Assembly (NCBI GenBank): GCA_017619335.1
Contig: JAFZSP010000081.1
Coordinates: 1 to 42,993 of the forward strand
DNA length: 42,993 nt
Reading direction: 5' to 3'
Source of the DNA: Bacteroidaceae bacterium
Lineage (GTDB): Bacteria; Bacteroidota; Bacteroidia; Bacteroidales; Bacteroidaceae
A program made the translations under genes and the position numbers. Shown one piece after another: positions 17,206 to 24,855 of this stretch. The notes beneath the pieces are model-generated. The model was not told where the DNA came from and ran no database searches. It was given only the letters and a program-made list of their open reading frames with translations. How positions within the stretch are numbered: position 1 is the stretch's first letter; each line of letters opens with the position of its first letter.

Positions 17206-18224
17206 GAAAGAACGGACCAGAGGGAGCGGATGACAGCTTCGGGGTTCCATTGTCCGCGAAAAGTCCAGAGAGGTGTAATCTCTTGTGGGTCAGGTGCGCC
17301 ATCCATTTGGTGAAAGTTGTCCTTTAACCATCCGCTGTCACCTCCCTCGCGGGTACAGTGGTAATAATAGGCACGCAGTCCCCACGGGTCTGGCTGCTTG
17401 GAGGAGTAGGCGTAATGGATGTTTTTGTCCAGGATATTGGAGGAGAGTTGGCAGTGGAGCAGGATAAACTGGGCGTCGTGATGATAACGTCCCAAGACGG
17501 TGGGTGACAGAGCATCAAAAAAGGAGTCCCGGATAACCAGTTTCTTGTCTTTGTCCTGGCTGCCGTCGTGCCAGATGATGGCGTGGCCGTCACCGAGGAA
17601 GTGACAGCGGGTGGCATAACACCATCCCCGGGGACAGAGGAAATCGACACCTTTACAGCGCAGGAAGAGGTCTGCGTGGTAGGAGAAACCGCCGCCCGGC
17701 GGCCACAGCGAGAGAGCGTCGTTGCCGTCGGCCCAGACGTTGCAGTTGATGACAATGGTGCGGGTTCCGAGACCGTAAATGGCCATCTGGTGGGTAGTGT
17801 TGCCGGGATCCACAGCTGTGCCGTAATTGTTATAGACGGTCAGTCCGCTGATTATGCAGTCGTCAGCTCCTTCCTGCATCATAATCACGCCGTTACCCAC
17901 GGGTTTGCCATGATACGTTGTCTCGGGGAGTTTCTCGCGTGCCTCGGCCAGAATCAGGATGGTGCTGTCACGGTTTTCACCCACAAGCACAATATTCGGG
18001 CGGTCGATGATGACTTTCTGCCGATAGACGCCTTTGTGAATGAGGATTTTGAATGGAACCGTGGGCGAGGCTGGTGCCTGTTCTATGGCCAACTGTATGC
18101 TGTCTCCAGGATGCACCACTGCATCAAAATCCGCCTCTCGCTTTTCCTGTATGGCGAGTTGGTTCTGGGCCCGTGTCTGGAACGGCACCGTCACCAGGAG
18201 GGCGAGCAAGTAGAGGTATTTCAT
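17199..18224 (-). CDS. Exported pectinesterase-like protein (CE8-type right-handed beta-helix)
   Basis: 341 residues from ATG 18224, with a signal peptide (YLYLLALLVTVPFQTRAQ). The fold signals are those of a pectin methylesterase: PFKILIHKGVYRQKVIIDRP (beta-helix start, GxYxE-like), VLVGENRDSTIL, TVYNNYGTA, and GLRAYYYHCTREGGDSGWLKDNF near the C-terminus. The usual catalytic strings QDTL and DFIFG are not visible in the expected place, where the sequence reads LSLWPPGGGFSYHAD and KGVDFLCPRG. It may therefore be a divergent esterase or an inactive relative. The divergently transcribed neighbour is the GH9-GH16 enzyme, consistent with plant cell-wall breakdown. Confidence 0.8.
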   Translation of the reverse strand: MKYLYLLALLVTVPFQTRAQNQLAIQEKREADFDAVVHPGDSIQLAIEQAPASPTVPFKILIHKGVYRQKVIIDRPNIVLVGENRDSTILILAEAREKLPETTYHGKPVGNGVIMMQEGADDCIISGLTVYNNYGTAVDPGNTTHQMAIYGLGTRTIVINCNVWADGNDALSLWPPGGGFSYHADLFLRCKGVDFLCPRGWCYATRCHFLGDGHAIIWHDGSQDKDKKLVIRDSFFDALSPTVLGRYHHDAQFILLHCQLSSNILDKNIHYAYSSKQPDPWGLRAYYYHCTREGGDSGWLKDNFHQMDGAPDPQEITPLWTFRGQWNPEAVIRSLWSVLSY

Positions 18225-18247
18225 TGTTTTTGTTTTAGAAGATGGTG

Positions 18248-18279
18248 CAAAGGTATGGTTTTCTTTCGGATTAACCAAG
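18248..18279 (-). promoter_or_regulatory. Promoter of the pectinesterase-like gene
   Basis: TACCTTTG (18248-18255) on the minus strand, 20 bp after CTTG (18276-18279), which is a one-base variant of the -33 TTTG. The leader is about 20 nt. Confidence 0.6.
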
Positions 18280-18336
18280 TGTTTCAGCATAAATCTGATT
18301 TATCTTTATCGTGAAGCGAAAAAAGTGGCAAAAAAA

Positions 18337-18368
18337 ATTGGCTGTCTCAATTAATTATTGTTATTTTG
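18337..18368 (+). promoter_or_regulatory. Possible promoter of the GH9-GH16 gene
   Basis: ATTG (18337-18340), 20 bp, then TTATTTTG (18361-18368), one mismatch from TAnnTTTG. The ATG follows about 46 bp downstream. Confidence 0.4.
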
Positions 18369-18414
18369 CAGTCAAAAAGACGACAAAGGACCCCTACAAC
18401 AAGAAGTTACCGAT

Positions 18415-20901
18415 ATGAAATTGAATGGAAGAGCTCTCCACTTGACGGCCCTGTGCCTCATGGTGTTACCGGCCAGCGGACAAATCCGCTGGAACCAAGT
18501 GGGCTGTTACCCGCAGCAAGAGAAAGTCATCGTCACAGAGGGCACCAACCCCAAAGGCAAGGTGCTGGTCACCACCCCCGACGGCAAGACCTTGAAGCCC
18601 AAAACGACTATCCGTAAAGCCGTTTCACCACTGTCACAGAAAACACGTTACGTGGTGGACCTGGGCTCGCTGGAAGCCACGGGACGTTACCGCGTGACAG
18701 TGGGCAGTGACACCTGCTCGCTCGTGGTGGCAGACCGCCCGTTCCGGGAACTCGCCCGTGCGTCGTTGCGTCTGTTCTATCTCATCCGTTCGGGTGTTCC
18801 CATCGAACTGGGCGGGCCCTATAACCGTCCGTTGGGACACCCCGACACCCGCGTGCTCGTTCACAATTCCGCCGCCTCACCGCTGCGGCCTGCCGGCACT
18901 GTAATCAGTTCACCCTTCGGCTGGTACGATGCAGGAGACTATAATAAATATGTGGTGAACTCGGCGTTCAGTATCGGTCTGATGTTCTCCGCCTTTGAAC
19001 AGCAGCGCACCTACTTCTCCCGTCTGAAAACTGATATTCCCGAGAGCGCCAATGAGACACCCGACTTCCTGGACGAGATGATGTTCAACCTGCGTTGGCT
19101 CCTCACCATGCAGGATCCCTACGACGGCGGCGTCTATCACAAACTGACCACCCCCAACTTCGAGGGTTTCATCCTACCCACGGCCTGCCGGCAGGAACGT
19201 TATGTCGTGCAGAAGAGCGTGACCGCCACACTGGACTTTGCTGCAGTGATGGCAGATGCGGCCCGCCTCTTTGAACCCTATCAGACAGATTATCCCGGCT
19301 TCTCTGCCCAAGCTGCCGCAGTGGCAGAGCGCGCCTATCTGTGGGCAAAGGAACATCCCGAAGCCTTCTATCAACAAAGGGCGTTGAAAGACCCCGCAGT
19401 AACCACTGGCACCTATGGTGACAGGAGTGCCCGCGACGAGTTCTTCTGGGCGGCATCCGCTCTCTACCGGCTGACGGGCAGACAGTCCTATCTGACTGAT
19501 GCCGAGCAGTATCTGCCACAGCGCTTCACCACACCCTCGTGGGGAAATGTGGCGGCGCTCGGCGCCTTTGAATGGTTTCAGGATGCAGGTTCCAAGATGC
19601 AGGAAATGATGCAGCAGCAGCTCCTGGACTATTGCGAGGCAGCGGTGACGGGCGTGGAGACTTCCTCCTTCCAGTCGCCCTACGGCAACAGCCCGCGCGA
19701 CTTCGGCTGGGGCAGTTTAGCAGAGAAATGCTGTTGTCAGGCACTGGCTCTGCTCTATGCCGACAAAGTGACCGGCACAGAGAAGTACCGCCGCTTTGCC
19801 CTGCAGAACGCCGACTACCTCCTGGGACGCAACGCCACCGGCTACTGTTATGTCACGGGCTTCGGCGTACGCAGTCCTCTGCATCCGCACCACCGCCCCT
19901 CGGCAGCAGACAAGGTGGAAGCACCCTTCCCAGGAATGTTAGTAGGAGGACCCAATCCCGGTCAGCAGGATGCCCGAGACCTGCACACAGCCACCTATCC
20001 CTCCGCTGTCCCCGATGAGTCATATATCGATGACACAGACAGTTACGCATCCAACGAGATAGCCATCAACTGGAACGCCTCCCTCGTGGCGTTCATCTGC
20101 TGGCTCGACGCCTTGGCACCGCAGGAGTGGCAGTTAGTATGGAGCGACGAGTTTGAGCGTGACGGCCGGCCTGACACGACGGTGTGGAACTTTGAACGGG
20201 GCTTCGTCCGCAACCACGAGGCACAATGGTACCAGCCCGAGAACGCTTTCCAGCAGGACGGCAAACTCATCATAGAGGCACGTAGGGAACAGCGCCCGAA
20301 CCCCACCTACCGTCCCAACGGACGACACTGGGGACAGCAGCGTCCCACCATTGACTACACGTCGGCCTGCCTGACGACCCGTGGTCAACGAGAATTCCTC
20401 TACGGTCGTTTGGAAGTCTGCGCTCGCATACCCACAGCCGGCGGCGCCTGGCCCGCCATCTGGACTTTAGGAACCGGGATGGAGTGGCCCTCGTGCGGAG
20501 AGATTGATGTGATGGAATATTATCGCATCCAGGGAGAGCCCCACATCTTAGCCAATACCGCCTGGGGCAACGACCGCCGCTATCAAGCCGTCTGGAACAC
20601 CTGCCGCATTCCCTACTCCCATTTCACACAACGTGACCCCGACTGGGCACAGCGATTCCACATCTGGCGTATGGACTGGGACGAGAACGCCATCCGCCTA
20701 TTCCTGGACGATGAGCTCCTCAATGAGACACCGCTCAGCAAAACCGTCAACGGCACCATCGGACATCATACCAACCCCTTCACCCGTCCTCAGTACATTC
20801 TCCTGAACCTGGCCTTAGGCGGCGACAACGGCGGTGAGATAGATAACGACGCCTTCCCCATGCGGTACGAAATCGATTACGTCCGCATCTATCAGAAGTA
20901 A
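18415..20901 (+). CDS. Exported two-domain glycoside hydrolase: GH9 endoglucanase fused to GH16
   Basis: 828 residues from ATG 18415, with a short signal peptide ending near LPASGQ. Residues about 24-105 form the Ig-like N-terminal cellulase domain (IRWNQVGCYPQQEKVIV). Residues about 110-565 are a GH9 (alpha/alpha)6 domain. Its catalytic base pair is D172/D175 in GWYDAGDYNKYV and its general acid is E548 in SNEIAINWN. Residues about 573-828 are a complete GH16 beta-sandwich. It starts WQLVWSDEFERDG and has the signature EIDVMEYY (E696, D698, E701), as in beta-1,3(4)-glucanases. One polypeptide therefore carries a cellulase-type and a laminarinase/lichenase-type active site, with almost no linker. 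No lipobox or carbohydrate-binding module was recognised. Confidence 0.92.
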   Translation: MKLNGRALHLTALCLMVLPASGQIRWNQVGCYPQQEKVIVTEGTNPKGKVLVTTPDGKTLKPKTTIRKAVSPLSQKTRYVVDLGSLEATGRYRVTVGSDTCSLVVADRPFRELARASLRLFYLIRSGVPIELGGPYNRPLGHPDTRVLVHNSAASPLRPAGTVISSPFGWYDAGDYNKYVVNSAFSIGLMFSAFEQQRTYFSRLKTDIPESANETPDFLDEMMFNLRWLLTMQDPYDGGVYHKLTTPNFEGFILPTACRQERYVVQKSVTATLDFAAVMADAARLFEPYQTDYPGFSAQAAAVAERAYLWAKEHPEAFYQQRALKDPAVTTGTYGDRSARDEFFWAASALYRLTGRQSYLTDAEQYLPQRFTTPSWGNVAALGAFEWFQDAGSKMQEMMQQQLLDYCEAAVTGVETSSFQSPYGNSPRDFGWGSLAEKCCCQALALLYADKVTGTEKYRRFALQNADYLLGRNATGYCYVTGFGVRSPLHPHHRPSAADKVEAPFPGMLVGGPNPGQQDARDLHTATYPSAVPDESYIDDTDSYASNEIAINWNASLVAFICWLDALAPQEWQLVWSDEFERDGRPDTTVWNFERGFVRNHEAQWYQPENAFQQDGKLIIEARREQRPNPTYRPNGRHWGQQRPTIDYTSACLTTRGQREFLYGRLEVCARIPTAGGAWPAIWTLGTGMEWPSCGEIDVMEYYRIQGEPHILANTAWGNDRRYQAVWNTCRIPYSHFTQRDPDWAQRFHIWRMDWDENAIRLFLDDELLNETPLSKTVNGTIGHHTNPFTRPQYILLNLALGGDNGGEIDNDAFPMRYEIDYVRIYQK

Positions 20902-20909
20902 CGAGGGCT

Positions 20910-21545
20910 TCATCCTCCTTGCTCGCTGAAAAAGAACTGCTGTTCCGCATACTCCATTTGGACCACGCGGAAGCGGATGAGGCGCGCCAGGAGGATGATT
21001 ACTTTAGGACGAGCGATGGCCGAGCGACGAGCCAACTGATTGAGGGTCAGACGCTGACCATGCAGCGCAGCCAAGAGTCGCTGGACGTCATCACTGTAGG
21101 TCATCACACTCCCCTGCAGACGTTGAGCCTCGCGCCAGATGGCCAAATGCACAGGCGAGGCAACAATGTTCTCGTCGGCAATACGAATGTAGGCACACGG
21201 CTTCCCATCCTCATGGATGGCGCAGACCGGACGCCGCTCCGACGGCGGAACCGTAGCCACGACGATGGTGCGGCCCTCCACGTGATAAGTATCAAACTGG
21301 ATACTCGCCTCGGGACGACAGTAACGGTAGGCCGCCTGGTGCATCATATAGATCTCCTCTTCTGAACGTACCCCCGACATTTGCCCGTCGTCACGGACAC
21401 CAATCAGCAGGCGTCCCCCATCTGTGTTAGCAAATGCCGACACCGATTTGGCCAACTTCCGAGCATCAGACACCCGATACTTGAAGTCCTGCTGCTGGTG
21501 TTCGCCCTCCTTAATGAGGCCCTGCAAATAACGTTTCTCGTTCAT
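20910..21545 (-). CDS. AlbA_2/Schlafen-type putative DNA-binding protein
   Basis: 211 residues. The N-terminal 110 residues match the AlbA_2 domain: DFKYRVSDARKLAKSVSAFANTDGGRLLIGVRDDGQMSGV. This domain is often annotated as an ATP-binding or transcriptional regulator domain. Residues about 140-205 look like a winged helix (LNQLARRSAIARPKVIILLARLIRFRVVQ). No signal peptide. It is tail-to-tail with the GH9-GH16 gene (8 bp apart). TATCTTTG at 21576-21583 may be its -7 box. The target is unknown. Confidence 0.82.
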   Translation of the reverse strand: MNEKRYLQGLIKEGEHQQQDFKYRVSDARKLAKSVSAFANTDGGRLLIGVRDDGQMSGVRSEEEIYMMHQAAYRYCRPEASIQFDTYHVEGRTIVVATVPPSERRPVCAIHEDGKPCAYIRIADENIVASPVHLAIWREAQRLQGSVMTYSDDVQRLLAALHGQRLTLNQLARRSAIARPKVIILLARLIRFRVVQMEYAEQQFFFSEQGG

Positions 21546-21670
21546 CTTGGCTGCATCAATTTAACTTTGCCGCTGCAAAGATACATCTTTTCCACGTAAT
21601 GCAGCCTCTTTTCCCCTACATTTTTCATCATCCTCCCCTTTTTCATGCAGAATACCCCACTCCACGCCCC

Positions 21671-21765
21671 CTTAACCTCATCTTCACCTGAGCTTAACCT
21701 CTTCCCGTCCCAGGCTTAAGGGTTATAGCCCCAAAGCTTAACCTCATTCCGCTCCGAGCTTAAGC
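21671..21765. repeat. 22-bp tandem array
   Basis: CTTAA recurs at 21671, 21693, 21715, 21737 and 21759, exactly 22 bp apart. Units resemble CTTAACCTCATTCCGCTCCG, with the third unit more diverged. The array is C-rich on the plus strand, and a run of A then T follows it directly. Confidence 0.8.
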
Positions 21766-21790
21766 GCAAAAAAAAAAATTTTTTCTTCAG

Positions 21791-21843
21791 AAAACACTAC
21801 ACTCTACACTGGAGGCGCTATTTAGTGTAGAGTGTAGTGTTTT
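21791..21843. repeat. 20-bp perfect inverted repeat (hairpin)
   Basis: AAAACACTACACTCTACACT (21791-21810) is perfectly complementary to 21824-21843, with a 13-nt loop (GGAGGCGCTATTT). A-run/T-run tracts flank it on both sides. It could be a strong bidirectional terminator or a structured element. No gene ends immediately before it. Confidence 0.85.
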
Positions 21844-22291
21844 TCAAACAAAAAAAATTTTTTTCATATTCCTTTTAATGGGCAACCCCACTCATTCCAG
21901 AGACCGGTTGACCTGCATCTCACGTTCCAGATAACCGTTGCTGGGGCTCCAGGTAATGCTTGCAGAGGCATTTGCTGCGGGCATCAAACCGCAGAGATGC
22001 CCGTATCTAACGCTCCAGACACCAATACCTCGGACGCCACGAACCATTTTCTCCCTCACCAGCAATCATTCCCTGAAGGGAACCCGCGTTCTTTGACATA
22101 TTGAAGCCAAAAACCTTTCATTTTACACCATCTCCTTTGGACTCTATTGCGCTTCATCAACCGATTTATTTTATCGTCATTGGACACCTCGTCTATGTTC
22201 ATTTGTGCCGTGTTTGGGAAAAAACATCGTTTCACAAGGCTTGTGAAAGTAATTTGTTTGTGTTTCTTGCGTGACTTAACGGATTATTCGC

Positions 22292-22299
22292 TATATTTG
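22292..22299 (+). promoter_or_regulatory. Possible -7 box for the orphan lipoprotein transcript
   Basis: TATATTTG on the plus strand, with TTG 22 bp upstream. It would give a leader of about 240 nt to the lipoprotein ATG. Confidence 0.35.
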
Positions 22300-22548
22300 C
22301 GGCGAAAAACTGGAAAAAGACTGGAATATGACTCCAATTATTGGATTAATACATATAGGAATGCATTGTATTTGTTTAATAATATACAACAACAAAGTGC
22401 ATGAGAAGAAAAGTGCTACAGCGTCGCACCTATTGAGGAATGTGATTCATCTGAAGTTGTCGGATAACAAAGAATACGGAATCCGAGGCTTCCATTTCTT
22501 CAATAGAAGTTATAGTCAGTTTGAATTTGATCCAGATATGAAGAGAAT

Positions 22549-23316
22549 ATGAAAAATTTGTTTTTCTTTCACATACAACCCATTGTATTGTTGAGTTATG
22601 CCATCTTTTTCATCTTGATGCTAAGTGTTGGCTGTACTAAAGATGACTATGATGATATTACTTCGGATGCTGTCAATCAATCGCAGAAAACGACACAGCA
22701 AGAAGACACATATTTATCCTCAAGCCGAGGTGTTACAGAAGAGGATAATTTGTTGGAGAATGGAGGATTGGAAGAATGGAGTATGTTTCCTTATTCATAT
22801 GACATACCTAAAGGATGGTTCTGCCACAACAATACTAATGTGAAAAAAGAATACAAAAGAATAGTATATGAGGGTTCTTATTCTGCCAAGATGCAAGCTC
22901 AAGAGAAAGGGAATTCCGCAATAATAGACCAACGAATAGCCGTTTCTCCAAATCATAGGATACGAATCTATTTTCACTATTATGTTGAACAATGGAAGTC
23001 TAAAGGTGGACGCACTTATTGCTACTTCAGAACCGATGCTGCAGAAAAATATAATATCCCTGCAGATGAGTTGAAAGCATTTTATGATAAAGATACATAT
23101 TACATCATCCGTGGTGGAGGCTATGGATTAACATATTTTCCTCATGAATTAAACGTATGGCAAGTATTCGATGAAACAATAGAAGTGCCTCCAACAGCCA
23201 ACTATTTCGTTTTTGGCATAAATAGTTATTATGGAACAACCATATATGTTGACGACTGTTATGTTATTGATGTTACGGAACAAAAACCTACGGGAATTAA
23301 AGATATATCATATTAA
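22549..23316 (+). CDS. Orphan surface lipoprotein with a jelly-roll (CBM-like) domain
   Basis: 255 residues. The signal sequence ends in a lipobox (MLSVG then Cys-29), followed by acidic residues and a Ser/Thr/Gln-rich linker. Residues about 65-245 read as a beta-jelly-roll of the kind found in carbohydrate-binding modules: NLLENGGLEEW, KGWFCHNN, GSYSAKMQAQ, RIRIYFHYYVEQW and TTIYVDDCYVID. This is a fold-level impression from the N-GGLE-W, W..., G.YSA and VDD pattern. Codon use is AT-rich compared with neighbours, suggesting transfer. It lies in the accessory island with the RhuM remnant and transposase. Confidence 0.7.
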   Translation: MKNLFFFHIQPIVLLSYAIFFILMLSVGCTKDDYDDITSDAVNQSQKTTQQEDTYLSSSRGVTEEDNLLENGGLEEWSMFPYSYDIPKGWFCHNNTNVKKEYKRIVYEGSYSAKMQAQEKGNSAIIDQRIAVSPNHRIRIYFHYYVEQWKSKGGRTYCYFRTDAAEKYNIPADELKAFYDKDTYYIIRGGGYGLTYFPHELNVWQVFDETIEVPPTANYFVFGINSYYGTTIYVDDCYVIDVTEQKPTGIKDISY

Positions 23317-23321
23317 ACACT

Positions 23322-23411
23322 TTGAACGATAAGGAAAGTAAGTTGATACTGTACAAGGACGCGGAAGACAAGGTGAGTGTGAATGTTCGCTTTGCTGACG
23401 AGGATGTGTAA
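23322..23411 (+). pseudogene. N-terminal remnant of a RhuM/virulence-type protein
   Basis: A 29-codon open stretch with no start, ending in TAA, reads LNDKESKLILYKDAEDKV then SVNVRFADEDV. This closely matches the conserved N-terminus of RhuM-family (virulence/Fic-like) proteins as I remember them (ESKIILYQ...VRFADEDVWLTQ). The rest of the gene is missing. A RAYT-like gene starts shortly after. It looks like what remained after an insertion or deletion. Confidence 0.6.
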
Positions 23412-23488
23412 CAAAGAGATGTTCGATAACTGACATGAGATGTGATAATGATGCAAAGACTAAAAACGTTTTAGAAATAAAGAGAGAT

Positions 23489-24541
23489 ATGGCGGACCAT
23501 GCGAAATGGCAATGGCAGGAGTCTGGGACTGCATGGAGGGGTGTTGGGGTGTATCATGTCACACTGACGGTGCCATCGCGTGAGCCGCTGTTCGGAATAC
23601 TGGCAATTCCAGAGGGTGACCCATCAAAAGCTCGGATAGATAGGACGGCCTTGGGTAATGCTGTTATTGATGAGCTGTATGTGATGTGCAAGCACTATCC
23701 GGAAATCCGCATTATCCAATTCTGCCTCATGCCAGACCACCTGCATGCTGTTATCCATGTGACACGGGTGATAAATACAAGTATCCGTAGCGTGATTCGT
23801 GGTTATTGGCAAGGGGTAAAGAAACTTGGCAGGGCTTATACTTTGTCTGTTGCTGCCGAATTTAATTCGGAGACAACGAACGAAGGGGGAAAGCACGCTG
23901 AAACAACGAACGAAGGGGGTTATCCCTTTCCTATCTTTACCGAGCGCCCATTCATTCGTCCCCTGTCCCGTCGTGGACAGTTACATACGATGATTCATTA
24001 TGTTCAGATGAACCCGCAACGGTTGGCTACCAAGCGCATGAAGCCTGGCTATTTCCGTGTGCAGAAGGATATAGAGATTGGCGGCCGGAAATATGACGGT
24101 GTGGGGAATGTGACGCTGCTGATGGATGAGCATTTTGAACCTGTACATGTGCGCAGTGATATGGTGAACGCTGCAGAGCGGGGTAATCCTGAATCGTTGC
24201 GCAATTATATGAATGGCTGCGTATTGGCTGCACGGAAAGGCATAGTGATGGTCTCGCCCTTTATCTCCCCACAGGAGAAGCGGGTGATGCAGGTGTTGTT
24301 ACAGGAACAACGTCCATTCATTCTGCTCACGGACAATGGCTTCCGTGATTATTACAAACCTGCTGATGATCTTTTCGATGCATGTGCTGCCGGCCGTTTG
24401 CTGATACTCAGTCCTTGGCCCTACGAAGAAGGGAAACGGCACATTAGTCGTTCGGAATGTGTGGCACTCAACGCAATGGCTGAGGAAATTTGCAAGCACC
24501 TTAATGGCACGGGGTCTGATCAGTTACGGCAAAAAGATTAG
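23489..24541 (+). CDS. RAYT-like Y1/HUH transposase with an extra C-terminal domain
   Basis: 350 residues from ATG 23489, preceded by AAAGAGAG; an upstream ATG at 23435 is possible. The N-terminal half is a Y1 transposase/REP-associated tyrosine transposase domain. The metal-binding HUH is H84-L-H86 in FCLMPDHLHAVIHV. The likely nicking tyrosine is Y171 in MIHYVQMNPQR. The central region carries a duplicated ETTNEGG peptide (DNA copies 30 bp apart) and a short palindrome at 23856-23870. Residues about 250-335 do not belong to RAYT. They read IVMVSPFISPQEKRVM, FILLTDNGFRDYYKPADDLF, LLILSPWPYE and RSECVALNAMAEEI. By eye this resembles a DprA/SLOG Rossmann-type fold. It is followed by a small acidic gene and a large palindromic element, the typical partner of RAYTs. 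Confidence 0.8.
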   Translation: MADHAKWQWQESGTAWRGVGVYHVTLTVPSREPLFGILAIPEGDPSKARIDRTALGNAVIDELYVMCKHYPEIRIIQFCLMPDHLHAVIHVTRVINTSIRSVIRGYWQGVKKLGRAYTLSVAAEFNSETTNEGGKHAETTNEGGYPFPIFTERPFIRPLSRRGQLHTMIHYVQMNPQRLATKRMKPGYFRVQKDIEIGGRKYDGVGNVTLLMDEHFEPVHVRSDMVNAAERGNPESLRNYMNGCVLAARKGIVMVSPFISPQEKRVMQVLLQEQRPFILLTDNGFRDYYKPADDLFDACAAGRLLILSPWPYEEGKRHISRSECVALNAMAEEICKHLNGTGSDQLRQKD

Positions 24542-24548
24542 GAACCAG

Positions 24549-24845
24549 ATGAAAACGGCACCACAGGAAACTGCGCCACAGAAGGACGACGAGTATTACC
24601 GCTCACTGATGCAGCAGCTGTACGCATCTAAACGGAAGAAAGTGCAGGACACGCTGTTCCCTGAGGAGGAACTGGATGCAGTGCCCGCCCAGTCTGCAGC
24701 CGAAGTGACCGAAGTTTCACAGGAGGAAACGCCGGCACCGGAACAGGAAGTCCCCGAGCCGGAGCCAGAGGAACCGCCTACTCGTTTCAAGACCTTCCTG
24801 GAGAAAGCCAAGGAGTGGTTGCTGACTTTTACCAACGAAGAATAA
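24549..24845 (+). CDS. Small Glu/Pro-rich protein linked to the RAYT-like gene
   Basis: 98 residues from ATG 24549, 7 bp after the transposase stop. It has a basic helical N-terminal part (YYRSLMQQLYASKRKKVQ) and a long acidic, proline-rich middle (PEQEVPEPEPEEPP). A C-terminal amphipathic helix follows (FKTFLEKAKEWLLTFTNEE). No known domain recognised. Its spacing suggests translation with the transposase. The palindromic element starts 10 bp after its stop. Confidence 0.65.
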   Translation: MKTAPQETAPQKDDEYYRSLMQQLYASKRKKVQDTLFPEEELDAVPAQSAAEVTEVSQEETPAPEQEVPEPEPEEPPTRFKTFLEKAKEWLLTFTNEE

Positions 24846-24855
24846 GTAAATAACT

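Larger units (their letters stand above)
21546..22548. other. 1-kb non-coding stretch with repeats and hairpins
   Basis: No convincing gene. It holds a possible AlbA_2 promoter box (21576-21583), a 22-bp tandem array (21671-21765), a 20-bp perfect hairpin (21791-21843) and an 8-bp hairpin CGGGCATC/GATGCCCG (21978-22003). It also has a symmetric palindrome (22230-22248) and a TATATTTG box (22292-22299). Two short open frames (22147-22404 and 22328-22552) lack recognisable homology. The second ends in an ATGA overlap with the lipoprotein start and could be a decayed gene. Base composition becomes markedly AT-rich after about 22140. Confidence 0.6.

Noticed and set aside
21671..21765. Possible CRISPR array
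   Set aside because: Units are contiguous with a 22-bp period, and there are no unique spacers or cas genes.
22147..22404. Short frame that could be a small gene
   Set aside because: No family resemblance, and it crosses the operator-like palindrome and the TATATTTG box.
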